From NCBI RefSeq assembly GCF_031348265.1, contig NZ_CP133771.1:496001-560000 (forward strand): a stretch of DNA of 64,000 nt, in the 5' to 3' direction. The notes beneath the pieces are model-generated. The model worked only from the letters and a program-made list of their open reading frames with translations. It had not been told where the DNA came from and ran no database searches. The stretch comes from Streptomyces collinus (GTDB lineage Bacteria > Actinomycetota > Actinomycetes > Streptomycetales > Streptomycetaceae). Both the position numbers and the translations under genes were made by a program. Below are positions 9,038 through 17,271 of the stretch, one piece after another; position 1 is the first letter of the stretch, and the number at the start of each line of letters is the position of its first letter.

Positions 9038-9859
9038 ATGGCTGTCCGCAAGAACCAGTCCACCCTGACCGCCGACGAGAAGCGGCGTTTCGTCGCCGCG
9101 CTGCTGGAGCTGAAGCGCAGCGGCCGCTACGACGAGTTCGTCACGACGCACAACGCCTTCATCGTCTCCGACACCGACAACGGCGAGCGGACCGGGCACC
9201 GTTCACCGTCCTTCCTGCCCTGGCACCGAAGATTCCTCCTGGAGTTCGAGCGGGCGCTGCAGTCGGTGGACTCGTCGGTGTCGCTGCCCTACTGGGACTG
9301 GACCGTCGACCGTACGCCGCGCGCCTCGCTGTGGGCGCCCGACTTCCTCGGGGGCACCGGGCGGGAGCGGGACGGCCGGGTGACGGACGGGCCGTTCTCC
9401 GCGTCCGGCGGGAACTGGCCGGTCAACGTGCGGGTCGACGGCCGTACGTTCCTGCGGCGCTCCCTCGGTTCCGGTACGCGCGAGCTGCCGACCCGGGCCG
9501 AGGTCGAGTCAGTGCTGTCGATGTCCACGTACGACATGGCGCCCTGGAACAGCGGCTCGGACGGCTTCCGCAACCACCTCGAAGGGTGGCGGGGCGTCAA
9601 CCTGCACAACCGCGTCCATGTCTGGGTCGGCGGGCAGATGGCCACCGGGGTGTCCCCCAACGACCCGGTGTTCTGGCTGCACCACGCGTACATAGACAAG
9701 CTGTGGGCCGAGTGGCAGCGCCGGCACCCCGGCTCCGGCTATCTGCCGGCCGCCGGCACGCCGAACGTGATCGACCTCAACGAGACGATGCGGCCGTGGC
9801 ACGACATGAGCCCGGCGGATCTGCTGGACCACACGCCGCACTACACGTTCGACGTCTGA
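9038..9859 (+). CDS. melC2: MelC2, tyrosinase (type-3 copper monophenol oxidase)
   Basis: 273 residues, the standard Streptomyces length. CuA ligands His38, His54 and His63 (GHRSPSFLPWHRRF) and the CuB region (NLHNRVHVW and FWLHHAYIDKLW) are intact. It oxidises tyrosine and dopa to dopaquinone, giving melanin. There is no signal peptide, consistent with export by MelC1. The stop codon abuts the stop of the convergent RNase H gene (9860). Confidence 0.96.
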   Translation: MAVRKNQSTLTADEKRRFVAALLELKRSGRYDEFVTTHNAFIVSDTDNGERTGHRSPSFLPWHRRFLLEFERALQSVDSSVSLPYWDWTVDRTPRASLWAPDFLGGTGRERDGRVTDGPFSASGGNWPVNVRVDGRTFLRRSLGSGTRELPTRAEVESVLSMSTYDMAPWNSGSDGFRNHLEGWRGVNLHNRVHVWVGGQMATGVSPNDPVFWLHHAYIDKLWAEWQRRHPGSGYLPAAGTPNVIDLNETMRPWHDMSPADLLDHTPHYTFDV

Positions 9860-10558
9860 TCAGACGCTCGCGCCCGTGCGGCATTCCGGGTGGCCCCAGC
9901 CGTTGTCGTTCTTGGCGATGGGCTCACCGGCCGCGTAGGAGCGGCCGCACTGGCAGCGGCCGGGGAACTTCGCCTTGATCGTGCGGGCGGAGCCCTTGCT
10001 CCCCGCGGCCTTGGCCGCGCGCGGGCGGGAGCGCGGGGCCTTGGCCGGGGTGTCCGGGGCGGGCGGCGGCTCGGGGGAGCCGAGGCCGCTGCCCGCCGGC
10101 TCCTGGACGGTGGCGGCCTGGCTGGCGGCGCGGTCGGCGAAGTCGTTGAGCCGGTCGCCGTCGACCTGGTGGGCGGGGACGTAGCGGAACTCGACCGAGC
10201 GGCCGTCCAGGAGTTCGTCGATGCGTACGACGAGGTCCTGGTTGGCGACCGGCTTGCCGGCGGAGGTCTTCCAGCCGTTGCGCTTCCAGCCGGGCAGCCA
10301 GGTGGTGACGGCCTTCATCGCGTACTGCGAGTCCATCCGGATCTCGAGCGGCACGTCCGGGTCGGTCGCCGCCAGCAGCCGCTCCAGCGCGGTGAGTTCG
10401 GCGACGTTGTTGGTGGCCTTGCCGAGCGGCCCCGCCTCCCACCGCTCCGGCGTCTCGGAAGCGTCGGCGACGACCCAGGCCCAGCCCGCGGGCCCGGGAT
10501 TTCCCTTCGAAGCCCCGTCACACGCGGCCACAACACGTTCACGCATGCGCTCGATCAT
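9860..10558 (-). CDS. rnhA: Ribonuclease HI with C-terminal Cys-rich extension
   Basis: 232 residues. The RNase H domain (1-145) has the acidic active site: Asp in ACDGASKGNPGP, Glu in NNVAELTALE, Asp in IRMDSQYAM and Asp in LNDFADRAA. It cleaves RNA in RNA:DNA hybrids. After a Pro/Ala/Lys linker, the C-terminal 35 residues (GRCQCGRSYAAGEPI...WGHPEC) form a small CxC...C motif that may be a zinc-binding or hybrid-binding module. Translation may start at Met5 (10546) instead. It follows the VOC gene by 41 bp in the same direction. Confidence 0.9.
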   Translation of the reverse strand: MIERMRERVVAACDGASKGNPGPAGWAWVVADASETPERWEAGPLGKATNNVAELTALERLLAATDPDVPLEIRMDSQYAMKAVTTWLPGWKRNGWKTSAGKPVANQDLVVRIDELLDGRSVEFRYVPAHQVDGDRLNDFADRAASQAATVQEPAGSGLGSPEPPPAPDTPAKAPRSRPRAAKAAGSKGSARTIKAKFPGRCQCGRSYAAGEPIAKNDNGWGHPECRTGASV

Positions 10559-10599
10559 GCCATGGCCGTGGGGGCCGCCCGGCCGGGAGGTCCGGGCAC

Positions 10600-11397
10600 C
10601 TAGGCCACGTCGGTCAGCTTCGGCATCTCTCCCTCGGTCTTCGTGATGTCGATCACCGAGAAGTACGCACCCTGCGGGTCGCTGATCGCCGCGAAGCGGC
10701 CGAACGGGGTGGTCATCGGGCCGAACCGCAGCGCACCGCCTAGCTCGGTGGCCTTCGCGACGGCCTCGTCGCAGTCCTCCACGGTGAAGTACACGTTGAT
10801 GTACGGCTGCACCTCGGGCGGGAAGTCCTCGCCCATCTTCATCCGGCCCAGCACGGTGCGCTCGCCGAGATCGTAGATCCGGAAGTCCATCTCGCCGTCC
10901 TCCATGTCCCGCTGCCGGTAGGAGAAGACGGCGGGGAAGAACGCGTCGGACTTCGCGGGCTCGCGGGTGAAGACCTCCGCCCAGGTGTAGGCACCGGGTT
11001 CGGCCATCGCCTGGAAGCCCTCATGGGTGCCCGCCTGCCAGATGCCGAAGACGACACCGCCGGGGTCGCGGGCCATGCACATGGTGCCGAAGTCGGCGAC
11101 CTGCATGGGCTCCATCAGCACCTCGCCGCCGTTGTCGCGGATCCGGCCGGCGGTGGCGGCGGCGTCATCGGCGGCGAAGTACAGGCACCACTGCGACAGG
11201 CCCTCCTGGCCGGGCATGGGCGGGACGACGGCGGCGACCGCCTTGCCGTTCGCGTAGGCCTCCGTGTAGTTGCCGAGCTCCGCGGACGCCTCGGCGAAGG
11301 TCCAGCCGAGGACGTCCCCGTAGAAGCTCTTGGCTCCTTCGAGGTCGCCGAACATCGCGTCGGCCCAGCAGGGAGTTCCTTCAGGTTGCACGGCCAT
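10600..11397 (-). CDS. Two-domain VOC (glyoxalase/bleomycin-resistance) family protein
   Basis: 265 residues with two VOC repeats. The first is around CWADAMFGDLEGAKSFYGDV and closes with DPGGVVFGIWQ; the second starts at YTWAEVFTREPAKSDAFF and closes with DPQGAYFSVID. Such proteins form one metal-binding cavity per pair of beta-alpha-beta-beta-beta units. The function ranges from detoxification to binding only and cannot be told here. A GAGAG-type ribosome site precedes the ATG at 11397. Confidence 0.87.
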   Translation of the reverse strand: MAVQPEGTPCWADAMFGDLEGAKSFYGDVLGWTFAEASAELGNYTEAYANGKAVAAVVPPMPGQEGLSQWCLYFAADDAAATAGRIRDNGGEVLMEPMQVADFGTMCMARDPGGVVFGIWQAGTHEGFQAMAEPGAYTWAEVFTREPAKSDAFFPAVFSYRQRDMEDGEMDFRIYDLGERTVLGRMKMGEDFPPEVQPYINVYFTVEDCDEAVAKATELGGALRFGPMTTPFGRFAAISDPQGAYFSVIDITKTEGEMPKLTDVA

Positions 11398-11598
11398 GAG
11401 CGCGGCCCTCTCCGAATGGGTGGAATCGTCCGCTTCCTCACGCTAGCCACCCGGCGGCCGACCCGCGCGCCGAGCGGGCCGCCCGCGGTGTGGTCGCGGC
11501 CACCGGCCCGGACCATCGCGTCCGGCGGATGTCTTCCCCCCGGCGCCCGGCTGTGCTTGCCTGAGTGCCGTTTCGGTGGCCGGGGCGGGAGTTGCCGT

Positions 11599-12501
11599 AT
11601 GCGCAAGCAGTGGATCGTGGGGGCAATACTGGCCGGGGTGCTCCTCGGCGGGTGCGGGGATCCCGCGTCCGGACCCGAGGAGCCGGCACCGGCCGCGCCG
11701 CGCGCGTCGGCCACCACGCATCAGCGGGCCCCCGCCTCCCCCGGCCCGGAGCCGGGGAGGATGACACCCAGGGTGCTGTTCCTCGGCGACTCGCTGGCGA
11801 TGGAGGCCCAGAAGGTCCTGGGCCAGGAGTTACGCCGGGATCTGAAGGCGAGGTACACCGGCGCCCCCTACTCCGGCACCACCCTGTGCGACTACCTGGA
11901 GGGCACGGCCGAACGGTCCCTCGTGCCGGCCTCGGACAAGGCGGCCGCCCTGGTCCGCAGGCTGCGGCCCGACTTCGTGGTCCTGCAGTTCTGGGGGAAC
12001 TCCTGGGGCTACACGCCGTGCATGGACGGCATCACCTACGACAAGTCCCCGGCCCGGTACTTCCGCCGCTACGACGCCGACGCGCGCCGGCTCACCGAGC
12101 AGATCACCGCGGCCGGGGGCGGCAGCCGCCCGCGGATCGTCTGGGTGTCCCAGGGCCCGGACCCGATCACCCCCGACCGGGTCCGGCGCGTCAACGCGCT
12201 CTACGAGAAGCGGGCCGCCGCCTCGGGCGACCTCGTGGCGGACGCCGGGAAGGCGGTGAGCCCGGCCGCGGACCGCTACACCTGGACGCAGTACCTGCCG
12301 TGCACGGCCCACGAGCGTGCCCGCCCCGGCCTGTGCACACAGCCCGGCCGCGACCGCACGGCCCTGCACCGCGACGACGACTATCTGCACTTCTGCCTGG
12401 CCCCGACCACCACCCGGCCCAAGCCCTGCCCGGTCCGCTCGCCCGGCATCCTGCGCATCGCCCGGGAGGTCACCAAAACCATTCGACAGGCGGCGCGTTG
12501 A
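11599..12501 (+). CDS. SGNH/GDSL-hydrolase family lipoprotein
   Basis: 300 residues. A lipoprotein signal with lipobox LGGC (Cys near residue 19) precedes a Pro/Ala/Gly linker. The core shows block I FLGDSLAME (catalytic Ser), an oxyanion Asn in QFWGNSWG, and a C-terminal DDDYLHFCLAP carrying the Asp-x-x-His pair. An esterase or acetyl-transfer/deacetylation role at the outer membrane face is likely. Extra Cys residues (CDYLEG, PCMDG, PCTAHE, LCTQ) suggest disulfides. It is followed closely by the APH-like gene, possibly as an operon. Confidence 0.82.
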   Translation: MRKQWIVGAILAGVLLGGCGDPASGPEEPAPAAPRASATTHQRAPASPGPEPGRMTPRVLFLGDSLAMEAQKVLGQELRRDLKARYTGAPYSGTTLCDYLEGTAERSLVPASDKAAALVRRLRPDFVVLQFWGNSWGYTPCMDGITYDKSPARYFRRYDADARRLTEQITAAGGGSRPRIVWVSQGPDPITPDRVRRVNALYEKRAAASGDLVADAGKAVSPAADRYTWTQYLPCTAHERARPGLCTQPGRDRTALHRDDDYLHFCLAPTTTRPKPCPVRSPGILRIAREVTKTIRQAAR

Positions 12502-12509
12502 CCGCTCGA

Positions 12510-13409
12510 ATGGGCGCCATGTGCGCGGTGCGGATGCATGAGGACGAGCTGGCCATCGACGTCTTGCTCGTCGGCCGGCTGATCGCGGGGCAGTTCCCGC
12601 AGTGGGCCGGGCTGCCCCTGCGGCGGCTGGAGTCCTCCGGAACGGAGAACGCCATGTTCCGCCTCGGTGCGGACAAGGTCGTGCGGCTCCCCCGGCATCC
12701 CCGCGCCGTGGAGGCCATCGCGCACGAGCTGCGCTGGCTGCCCCGGCTGGGCCCGGGGCTGCCCGCCGCCTCACCCGAACCCCTCGGCCGGGGAGAACCC
12801 GGTGACGGGTTCCCGTGGCCCTGGTCGGTCTACGGCTGGCTCGACGGCCACAACCCGGTGCCCGGCAGGATCGAGGAGCCCGCCCTGCTCGCCGGGGACC
12901 TGGCGGCGTGCGTCACGGCCCTGCGCCGCATCGACGCGTCGGAGGGGCCCCCGGGTTACCGGGGCGTGCCGCTGGCGACCCGCGACCCCTTCCTGCGGGA
13001 GGCGCTCGGGCGGCTCGCGGGACGGGTCGACACCGCCGCGGTGACCAGGGTGTGGGAGGAGACCCTGCGGGCTCCGGAGCACACCGGGCCGCCGCTGTGG
13101 GCCCACGGCGATCTGATGGCCGGGAACCTCCTGGTCACGGGCGGGCGGCTGAGCGCCGTCATCGACTTCGGCACGGTCGGGGTCGGGGATCCCGCCGTCG
13201 ACCTCATCGGCGCCTGGTGTGTGCTGCCCGCCACCGCCCGCGGCGTCTTCCGCGAGGCCGTGGGTGCCGACGAGGCCGAATGGGCACGGGCCCGGGGCTG
13301 GGCCCTGTCGATCGCGGTCATCGCCCTGCCGTACTACTGGGACACCAACCCGCCGGTCGCGGAGAACTCCCGGCATGTGATCGGGGAGATCCTGGCCGAG
13401 ACGGCGTAG
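12510..13409 (+). CDS. Aminoglycoside phosphotransferase (APH) family protein
   Basis: 299 residues, kinase-like fold. Brenner motif AHGDLMAGNLLV (catalytic Asp, metal Asn) and the Mg-binding VIDFGTVGVGDPAVDL are intact; N-terminal NAMFRLGADKVVRLPR fits the ATP lobe. Members phosphorylate aminoglycosides, other hydroxylated small molecules or sugars; the substrate is unknown. The ATG at 12510 is chosen; ATG 12534 is an alternative. The TAG stop merges with a terminator hairpin. Confidence 0.85.
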   Translation: MGAMCAVRMHEDELAIDVLLVGRLIAGQFPQWAGLPLRRLESSGTENAMFRLGADKVVRLPRHPRAVEAIAHELRWLPRLGPGLPAASPEPLGRGEPGDGFPWPWSVYGWLDGHNPVPGRIEEPALLAGDLAACVTALRRIDASEGPPGYRGVPLATRDPFLREALGRLAGRVDTAAVTRVWEETLRAPEHTGPPLWAHGDLMAGNLLVTGGRLSAVIDFGTVGVGDPAVDLIGAWCVLPATARGVFREAVGADEAEWARARGWALSIAVIALPYYWDTNPPVAENSRHVIGEILAETA

Positions 13410-13430
13410 GGGCGGAGCCTGCTCCGCCCC
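13409..13430 (+). terminator. Hairpin terminator after the APH-family gene
   Basis: A perfect 9-bp stem, GGGGCGGAG with loop CCTG and CTCCGCCCC, begins at the last base of the stop codon and lies between convergent genes, so it may act in both directions. Confidence 0.65.
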
Positions 13431-13448
13431 CGTGTGTGACGGGAGAGA

Positions 13449-13931
13449 TCATTCGCCCGCGTACGCCTTCTCCAGTGCGGCGATGTCGAACTTGCTCATC
13501 GCCATGAACGCCTGGGTCACCCGGGACGCCTTCGCCGGGTCCGGGTCGCTGATCATCTCGGAGAGCCGGTCCGGGACGACCTGCCAGGACACGCCGAACC
13601 TGTCCTTGAGCCAGCCGCAGGGGCCCGGCTCCCCGCCGTTCTCGGTGAGCCTGGTCCAGTAGTAGTCGATCTCCTCCTGGCTCTCGCAGAAGATCATGAA
13701 GGAGGCGGCCTCGGTGAACTTGAACTGCGGGCCGCCGTTGAGCCCGAGGAACCGGTGCCCGTTGGCCGTGAACTCGACCGTCATCACACTGCCGGCGGTC
13801 TGGAGCGCTCCCTCTGGGTAGCGCGCGATCTTGCCGATGCTGGAGTTCTTGAAGATCGAGACGTAGTGGTGGGCGGCCTCCTCGGCCTGGCCGTCGAACC
13901 AGAGGCACGTGGTGAAACCGTCGGTGGTCAT
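13449..13931 (-). CDS. PhnB-like VOC family protein
   Basis: 160 residues with the PhnB/3-demethylubiquinone-methyltransferase-like VOC signature: CLWFDGQAEEAAHHYVSIF at the start, FLGLNGGPQFKFTEAASFMI in the middle and KDRFGVSWQVVPDRL near the end. These small proteins are common in actinobacteria with no firm reaction assigned. The start ATG at 13931 is followed directly by the family N-terminus. Confidence 0.87.
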   Translation of the reverse strand: MTTDGFTTCLWFDGQAEEAAHHYVSIFKNSSIGKIARYPEGALQTAGSVMTVEFTANGHRFLGLNGGPQFKFTEAASFMIFCESQEEIDYYWTRLTENGGEPGPCGWLKDRFGVSWQVVPDRLSEMISDPDPAKASRVTQAFMAMSKFDIAALEKAYAGE

Positions 13932-14040
13932 GAGTCCTCCTGCACGCGTCGAACGCTGTCACCACTGTCGACCGGCACTCGCCCCGGAACTCATCGGCCG
14001 GGGGCCGTCACATTCGGATGGCCGCTACACCGTTCGGAAC

Positions 14041-14046
14041 TAGCAT
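14041..14046 (+). promoter_or_regulatory. Putative -10 element of a leaderless promoter for the epoxide hydrolase gene
   Basis: TAGCAT lies 6 nt before ATG 14053, and no ribosome-binding sequence is present between them. Confidence 0.4.
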
Positions 14047-14052
14047 CCGGTC

Positions 14053-15258
14053 ATGACGTCATCGCCCGCCGACAGCGGCATCCGGCCCTTCCGCATCGAC
14101 GTACCGCAGAGCGACCTCGACGACCTCCACGACCGCCTCGACCGGACCCGCTGGCCCGACGAGCTGCCCGGCGTGGGCTGGACGTACGGCGTTCCGTCGG
14201 GCTATCTGCGCGAGCTGGTGCGGTACTGGCGGCACGACTACGACTGGCGGGCCGCGGAGGCGCGGCTGAACGCCTGGCCGCAGTTCACCACCGAGATCGA
14301 CGGCGCACGGGTGCACTTCGCGCACATCCGCTCCCCCGAGCCCGACGCCACCCCGCTGATCGTCACGCACGGCTGGCCGGGGTCGATCGTCGAATTCGCC
14401 GGCATCGTGGGACCGCTGACCGACCCGGCCGCCCACGGCGGCGATCCCGCCGACGCCTTCCACCTCGTGCTGCCGGGCATCCCCGGCTTCGGGTTCTCCG
14501 GCCCCACCCGGGAGACCGGCTGGGAAGCACGCCGGATCGCCGACGCCTGGGCCGAACTGATGAAGCGCCTCGGCTACGAGCGGTTCGGCGCGCAGGGCGG
14601 CGACTGGGGGGCGGCGATCTCCCGAGAACTGGGGCGCGTCCACAGCGGCCGGGTGATCGGCCTCCACCTCAATCTGCTGCCCGGCGCTCAGGCCGCCGTC
14701 GAGCCGGCCGCCGGGGAACTGGAGGCGCTGAGCCCGGCCGAGCGGGAGCGCACGCTGGCCTCGTGGCGGCGGTGGGCGGAGTGGTCCCGCGACGGCACGG
14801 GCTACTTCCATGTGCAGTCCACCCGGCCGCAGACGCTCTCCTACGCGCTCACGGACTCCCCGGTGGGGCAACTCGCGTGGATCGTCGAGAAGTTCCAGGA
14901 GTGGACGGACTCGGAGGAGCTGCCCGAGGAGGCCGTCGACCGGGACCTGATGCTCACGAACGTGATGCTGTACTGGCTGACGGGCACGGCCGGTTCGTCG
15001 GCCCGGATCTACTACGAGCGCGCCCACGCCCGGGGTGGGAGGACCGCCGCCCCGCAGGATCCCTCCACCGCGCCGACCGGGGTCGCGTCCTTCGCCGGGG
15101 ACCCCCAGATCCCGCTGCGGCACAAGGCGGAGCAGACGGAGAACATCGTCCGCTGGACGGAGTTCGACCGCGGCGGGCATTTCGCGGCGATGGAGGAGCC
15201 GGACCTGCTGGTGGGTGATGTGCGGGCGTTCTTCCGGCAGTTGCGCGACAAGGGCTGA
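14053..15258 (+). CDS. Epoxide hydrolase (EHN-domain alpha/beta hydrolase)
   Basis: 401 residues. The N-terminal EHN domain (about 10-105; [20 protein letters not shown]) is typical of microsomal-type epoxide hydrolases. The HGWPGS oxyanion motif, QGGDWGAA with the nucleophilic Asp, and the C-terminal [13 protein letters not shown] with the catalytic His are all present. It should open epoxides to diols in the cytosol. It ends 135 bp before clpP3 but is separated from it by the PopR-type boxes, so it is probably not co-regulated. Confidence 0.92.
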   Translation: MTSSPADSGIRPFRIDVPQSDLDDLHDRLDRTRWPDELPGVGWTYGVPSGYLRELVRYWRHDYDWRAAEARLNAWPQFTTEIDGARVHFAHIRSPEPDATPLIVTHGWPGSIVEFAGIVGPLTDPAAHGGDPADAFHLVLPGIPGFGFSGPTRETGWEARRIADAWAELMKRLGYERFGAQGGDWGAAISRELGRVHSGRVIGLHLNLLPGAQAAVEPAAGELEALSPAERERTLASWRRWAEWSRDGTGYFHVQSTRPQTLSYALTDSPVGQLAWIVEKFQEWTDSEELPEEAVDRDLMLTNVMLYWLTGTAGSSARIYYERAHARGGRTAAPQDPSTAPTGVASFAGDPQIPLRHKAEQTENIVRWTEFDRGGHFAAMEEPDLLVGDVRAFFRQLRDKG

Positions 15259-15267
15259 GCCGGAGGG

Positions 15268-15299
15268 CTCTGCCGGTAGCGGATCTGCCGAGGGCAGAG
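15268..15299. promoter_or_regulatory. Tandem PopR-type palindromes upstream of clpP3
   Basis: The downstream box reads TCTGCC-GAG-GGCAGA (15284-15298 core region), a perfect 6+3+6 palindrome. Fifteen bases upstream the same half-site TCTGCC is followed by GGT and a degenerate AGCGGA. PopR of S. lividans is reported to activate clpP3P4 through tandem TCTGCC-N3-GGCAGA-like palindromes (recalled from memory). The boxes sit about 95 bp before the clpP3 start, where an activator would be expected. Confidence 0.65.
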
Positions 15300-15393
15300 A
15301 AACCGTTCGCGGGCATCGCCGGAGGTCAAGAGTGGAGTCGACGGCACATCCCCGACACGTCCACGGCGCTGGTCGCCACGACGAGGAGAACCG

Positions 15394-16035
15394 ATGACTG
15401 CACTCACGACGCTCGCCCCGCGGGCGGAGGAGGGCGACACCCCTCCGACCCGCTTCGACGACCATCTGGCCGCCCAGCTGCTCGCGCAGCGCATCGTCCT
15501 GCTGGGCACCCAGGTCGACGAGGTCTCCGCGAACCGGGTCTGCTCCCAGTTGCTCATCCTGTCCGCGGAGGACGCCCACACCGACATCAGCCTGTACATC
15601 AACAGCCCGGGCGGGGCGGTGCACGCGGGCCTCGCCATCTACGACACGATGCGGCTCATCCCGAACGACGTCTCCACGCTGGCCATGGGCTTCGCGGCCA
15701 GCATGGGCCAGTTCCTGCTGAGCGTCGGCGCGCCGGGCAAGCGCTACGCCCTGCCGAACGCGCGGATCATGATGCACCAGCCGTCGGCGGGCATCGGCGG
15801 CACCACCGCCGACATCGAGATCCAGGCGGAGAACCTGGACTTCACCAAGCGGACCATCGAGCGGATCACCGCCGAGCACACCGGCCAGAGCGAGGAGACC
15901 ATCTCCCGGGACGGCGACCGGGACCGCTGGTTCACGGCCGAGGAGGCCCGCGAGTACGGCATGGTGGACCGGGTCGTGGAGTCCCTCGCGGACGTCCGCC
16001 CGGCGGCCACCCGGCGCAGGATGGGGCTGCAGTGA
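15394..16035 (+). CDS. clpP3: ClpP3, ATP-dependent Clp protease proteolytic subunit
   Basis: 213 residues, serine protease of the Clp barrel. The triad is intact: Ser in GFAASMGQF, His in [10 protein letters not shown], Asp in [17 protein letters not shown]. It works with AAA+ unfoldases (ClpX/ClpC). GAGGAGAA precedes the ATG. It forms an operon with clpP4 (TGATG overlap). In Streptomyces this second clpP operon is normally silent and is switched on by PopR when ClpP1P2 is lacking. Confidence 0.93.
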   Translation: MTALTTLAPRAEEGDTPPTRFDDHLAAQLLAQRIVLLGTQVDEVSANRVCSQLLILSAEDAHTDISLYINSPGGAVHAGLAIYDTMRLIPNDVSTLAMGFAASMGQFLLSVGAPGKRYALPNARIMMHQPSAGIGGTTADIEIQAENLDFTKRTIERITAEHTGQSEETISRDGDRDRWFTAEEAREYGMVDRVVESLADVRPAATRRRMGLQ

Positions 16036-16637
16036 TGGGTTCGTACACGATTCCGAACGTCGTCGAGCGCACCCCGCAGGGCGAGCGGTCCTACGACGTC
16101 TTCAGCCGGCTGCTGTCCGAGCGGATCATCTTCCTCGGCACCGAGATCGACGACGGCGTCGCCAACGTCGTCATCGCCCAGCTCCTCCACCTGGAGTCGT
16201 CCTCCCCGGAGAGCGAGATCGCGATCTACATCAACTCCCCGGGCGGCTCGTTCACTTCGCTGATGGCCATCTACGACACCATGACATTCGTGCAGGCGCC
16301 GATCTCCACGTTCTGCGTCGGGCAGGCGGCCTCCACTGCGGCCGTGCTGCTGGCCGGCGGGGATCCGGGGCGGCGGTTCGTGCTGGAGCACTCCCGGGTG
16401 CTGCTCGGCCAGCCGGCCGCCGGCGGACAGCGCGGCATGGTGTCCGACCTGGCGCTCCAGGCCAAGGAGATGGTGCGGATCCGCTCCCAGGTGGAGGAGG
16501 TGCTGGCCCGGCACACCCACCACGACGTGGCGGCCCTGCGGGCCGACATGGACCGCGACAAGGTGTTCACCGCACAGGAGGCGGTGGGCTACGGGCTGGC
16601 CGACGAGGTGCTCAGCCGGCGCCTCGTGAGGGTCTGA
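16035..16637 (+). CDS. clpP4: ClpP4, Clp protease subunit lacking the catalytic His
   Basis: 200 residues from the ATG overlapping the clpP3 stop. Ser100 (GQAASTAAV) and the late Asp region ([15 protein letters not shown]) are present. The catalytic His position, normally RxMxHQP, reads [11 protein letters not shown] here, with Gly125 encoded by GGC at 16407-16409. The subunit is therefore probably inactive alone and may act as a structural partner of ClpP3 in a mixed barrel, as ClpR subunits do elsewhere. Eighteen bases separate it from convergent popR. Confidence 0.92.
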   Translation: MGSYTIPNVVERTPQGERSYDVFSRLLSERIIFLGTEIDDGVANVVIAQLLHLESSSPESEIAIYINSPGGSFTSLMAIYDTMTFVQAPISTFCVGQAASTAAVLLAGGDPGRRFVLEHSRVLLGQPAAGGQRGMVSDLALQAKEMVRIRSQVEEVLARHTHHDVAALRADMDRDKVFTAQEAVGYGLADEVLSRRLVRV

Positions 16638-16655
16638 GGCGCCGGCCGGTACGGC

Positions 16656-17066
16656 TCAGGCGGCCAGGCACATTCCGTCGTGCGACGAGGTGGTCGCCCC
16701 GCGGCGGCCGGCCGTGTAGCGCGAGGTGACGCGGACCAGTTCGCCCTGGGCCCTCGTCAGCAGGTCGCCGAGGTTCAGTCCGAGGGCGTGGGCGGCGGCC
16801 GCGAGGACCTCCGAGGAGGCCTCCTTGCGGCCGCGCTCCACCTCCGAGAGGTAGGGCATGGAGATCCGCGCCTCGTCGGCGACGTCCTTCAAGGTGCGCT
16901 CCTGTGCCAGGCGTTCACGGCGCAGCACGTCTCCCACCAGGTCCCGCCACAGCGGCTCCTTGGCGGCGGGGGCCGGCGGCGCCTGGCGCGGCGGTGCTCC
17001 GGCGGGGCGCGCGCCGTGCGGGCGCAGAGGGATGACTCGGGCTTCGTTCGGCAGGTGGTTGCTCAC
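16656..17066 (-). CDS. popR: PopR-type XRE-family activator of clpP3-clpP4
   Basis: 136 residues from GTG 17066. The HTH is at about 50-105 (RTLKDVADEARISMPYLSEV). The protein ends in CLAA; in S. lividans PopR the last two alanines are a ClpP degron, so the regulator is destroyed when ClpP1P2 works and builds up to activate clpP3P4 when it does not. The position next to clpP3P4 and the Ala-Ala end support PopR rather than ClgR, a related family member. Confidence 0.85.
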   Translation of the reverse strand: MSNHLPNEARVIPLRPHGARPAGAPPRQAPPAPAAKEPLWRDLVGDVLRRERLAQERTLKDVADEARISMPYLSEVERGRKEASSEVLAAAAHALGLNLGDLLTRAQGELVRVTSRYTAGRRGATTSSHDGMCLAA

Positions 17067-17190
17067 TGCTCCAGCCTAGGAATCCCGGCCGACGGGGGAA
17101 GGGCCCGGCGTTCCGCCCTGGGTGGAATCCCGCGCCCACATCCACGGATGCATACATTCCGCCCGATTTCGCCCATGGGAAAATTGCGGG

Positions 17191-17215
17191 GCATGGTGCG
17201 CGCCGCCCCGGGTAC
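17191..17215 (+). promoter_or_regulatory. SigB-type promoter upstream of the sigma factor gene
   Basis: GCAT at 17191-17194, a 15-nt spacer and GGGTAC at 17210-17215 fit the Streptomyces SigB consensus GNNT-N14/16-GGGTAY exactly. It lies 56 bp before the sigma-factor start, which suggests autoregulation or control by a related sigma factor. Confidence 0.6.
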
Positions 17216-17271
17216 CCGCAACTCGGGAGTACCTATGCAGATGTCCGCGCGAGCCGTTCTTGGGAGAGGCA

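Noticed and set aside
9038..9859. Degenerate tyrosinase
   Set aside because: All six copper-ligand regions and the usual 273-residue length are present.
16032..16034. GTG as start of clpP4
   Set aside because: The ATG at 16035 overlaps the clpP3 stop (TGATG) and gives the normal coupled arrangement.
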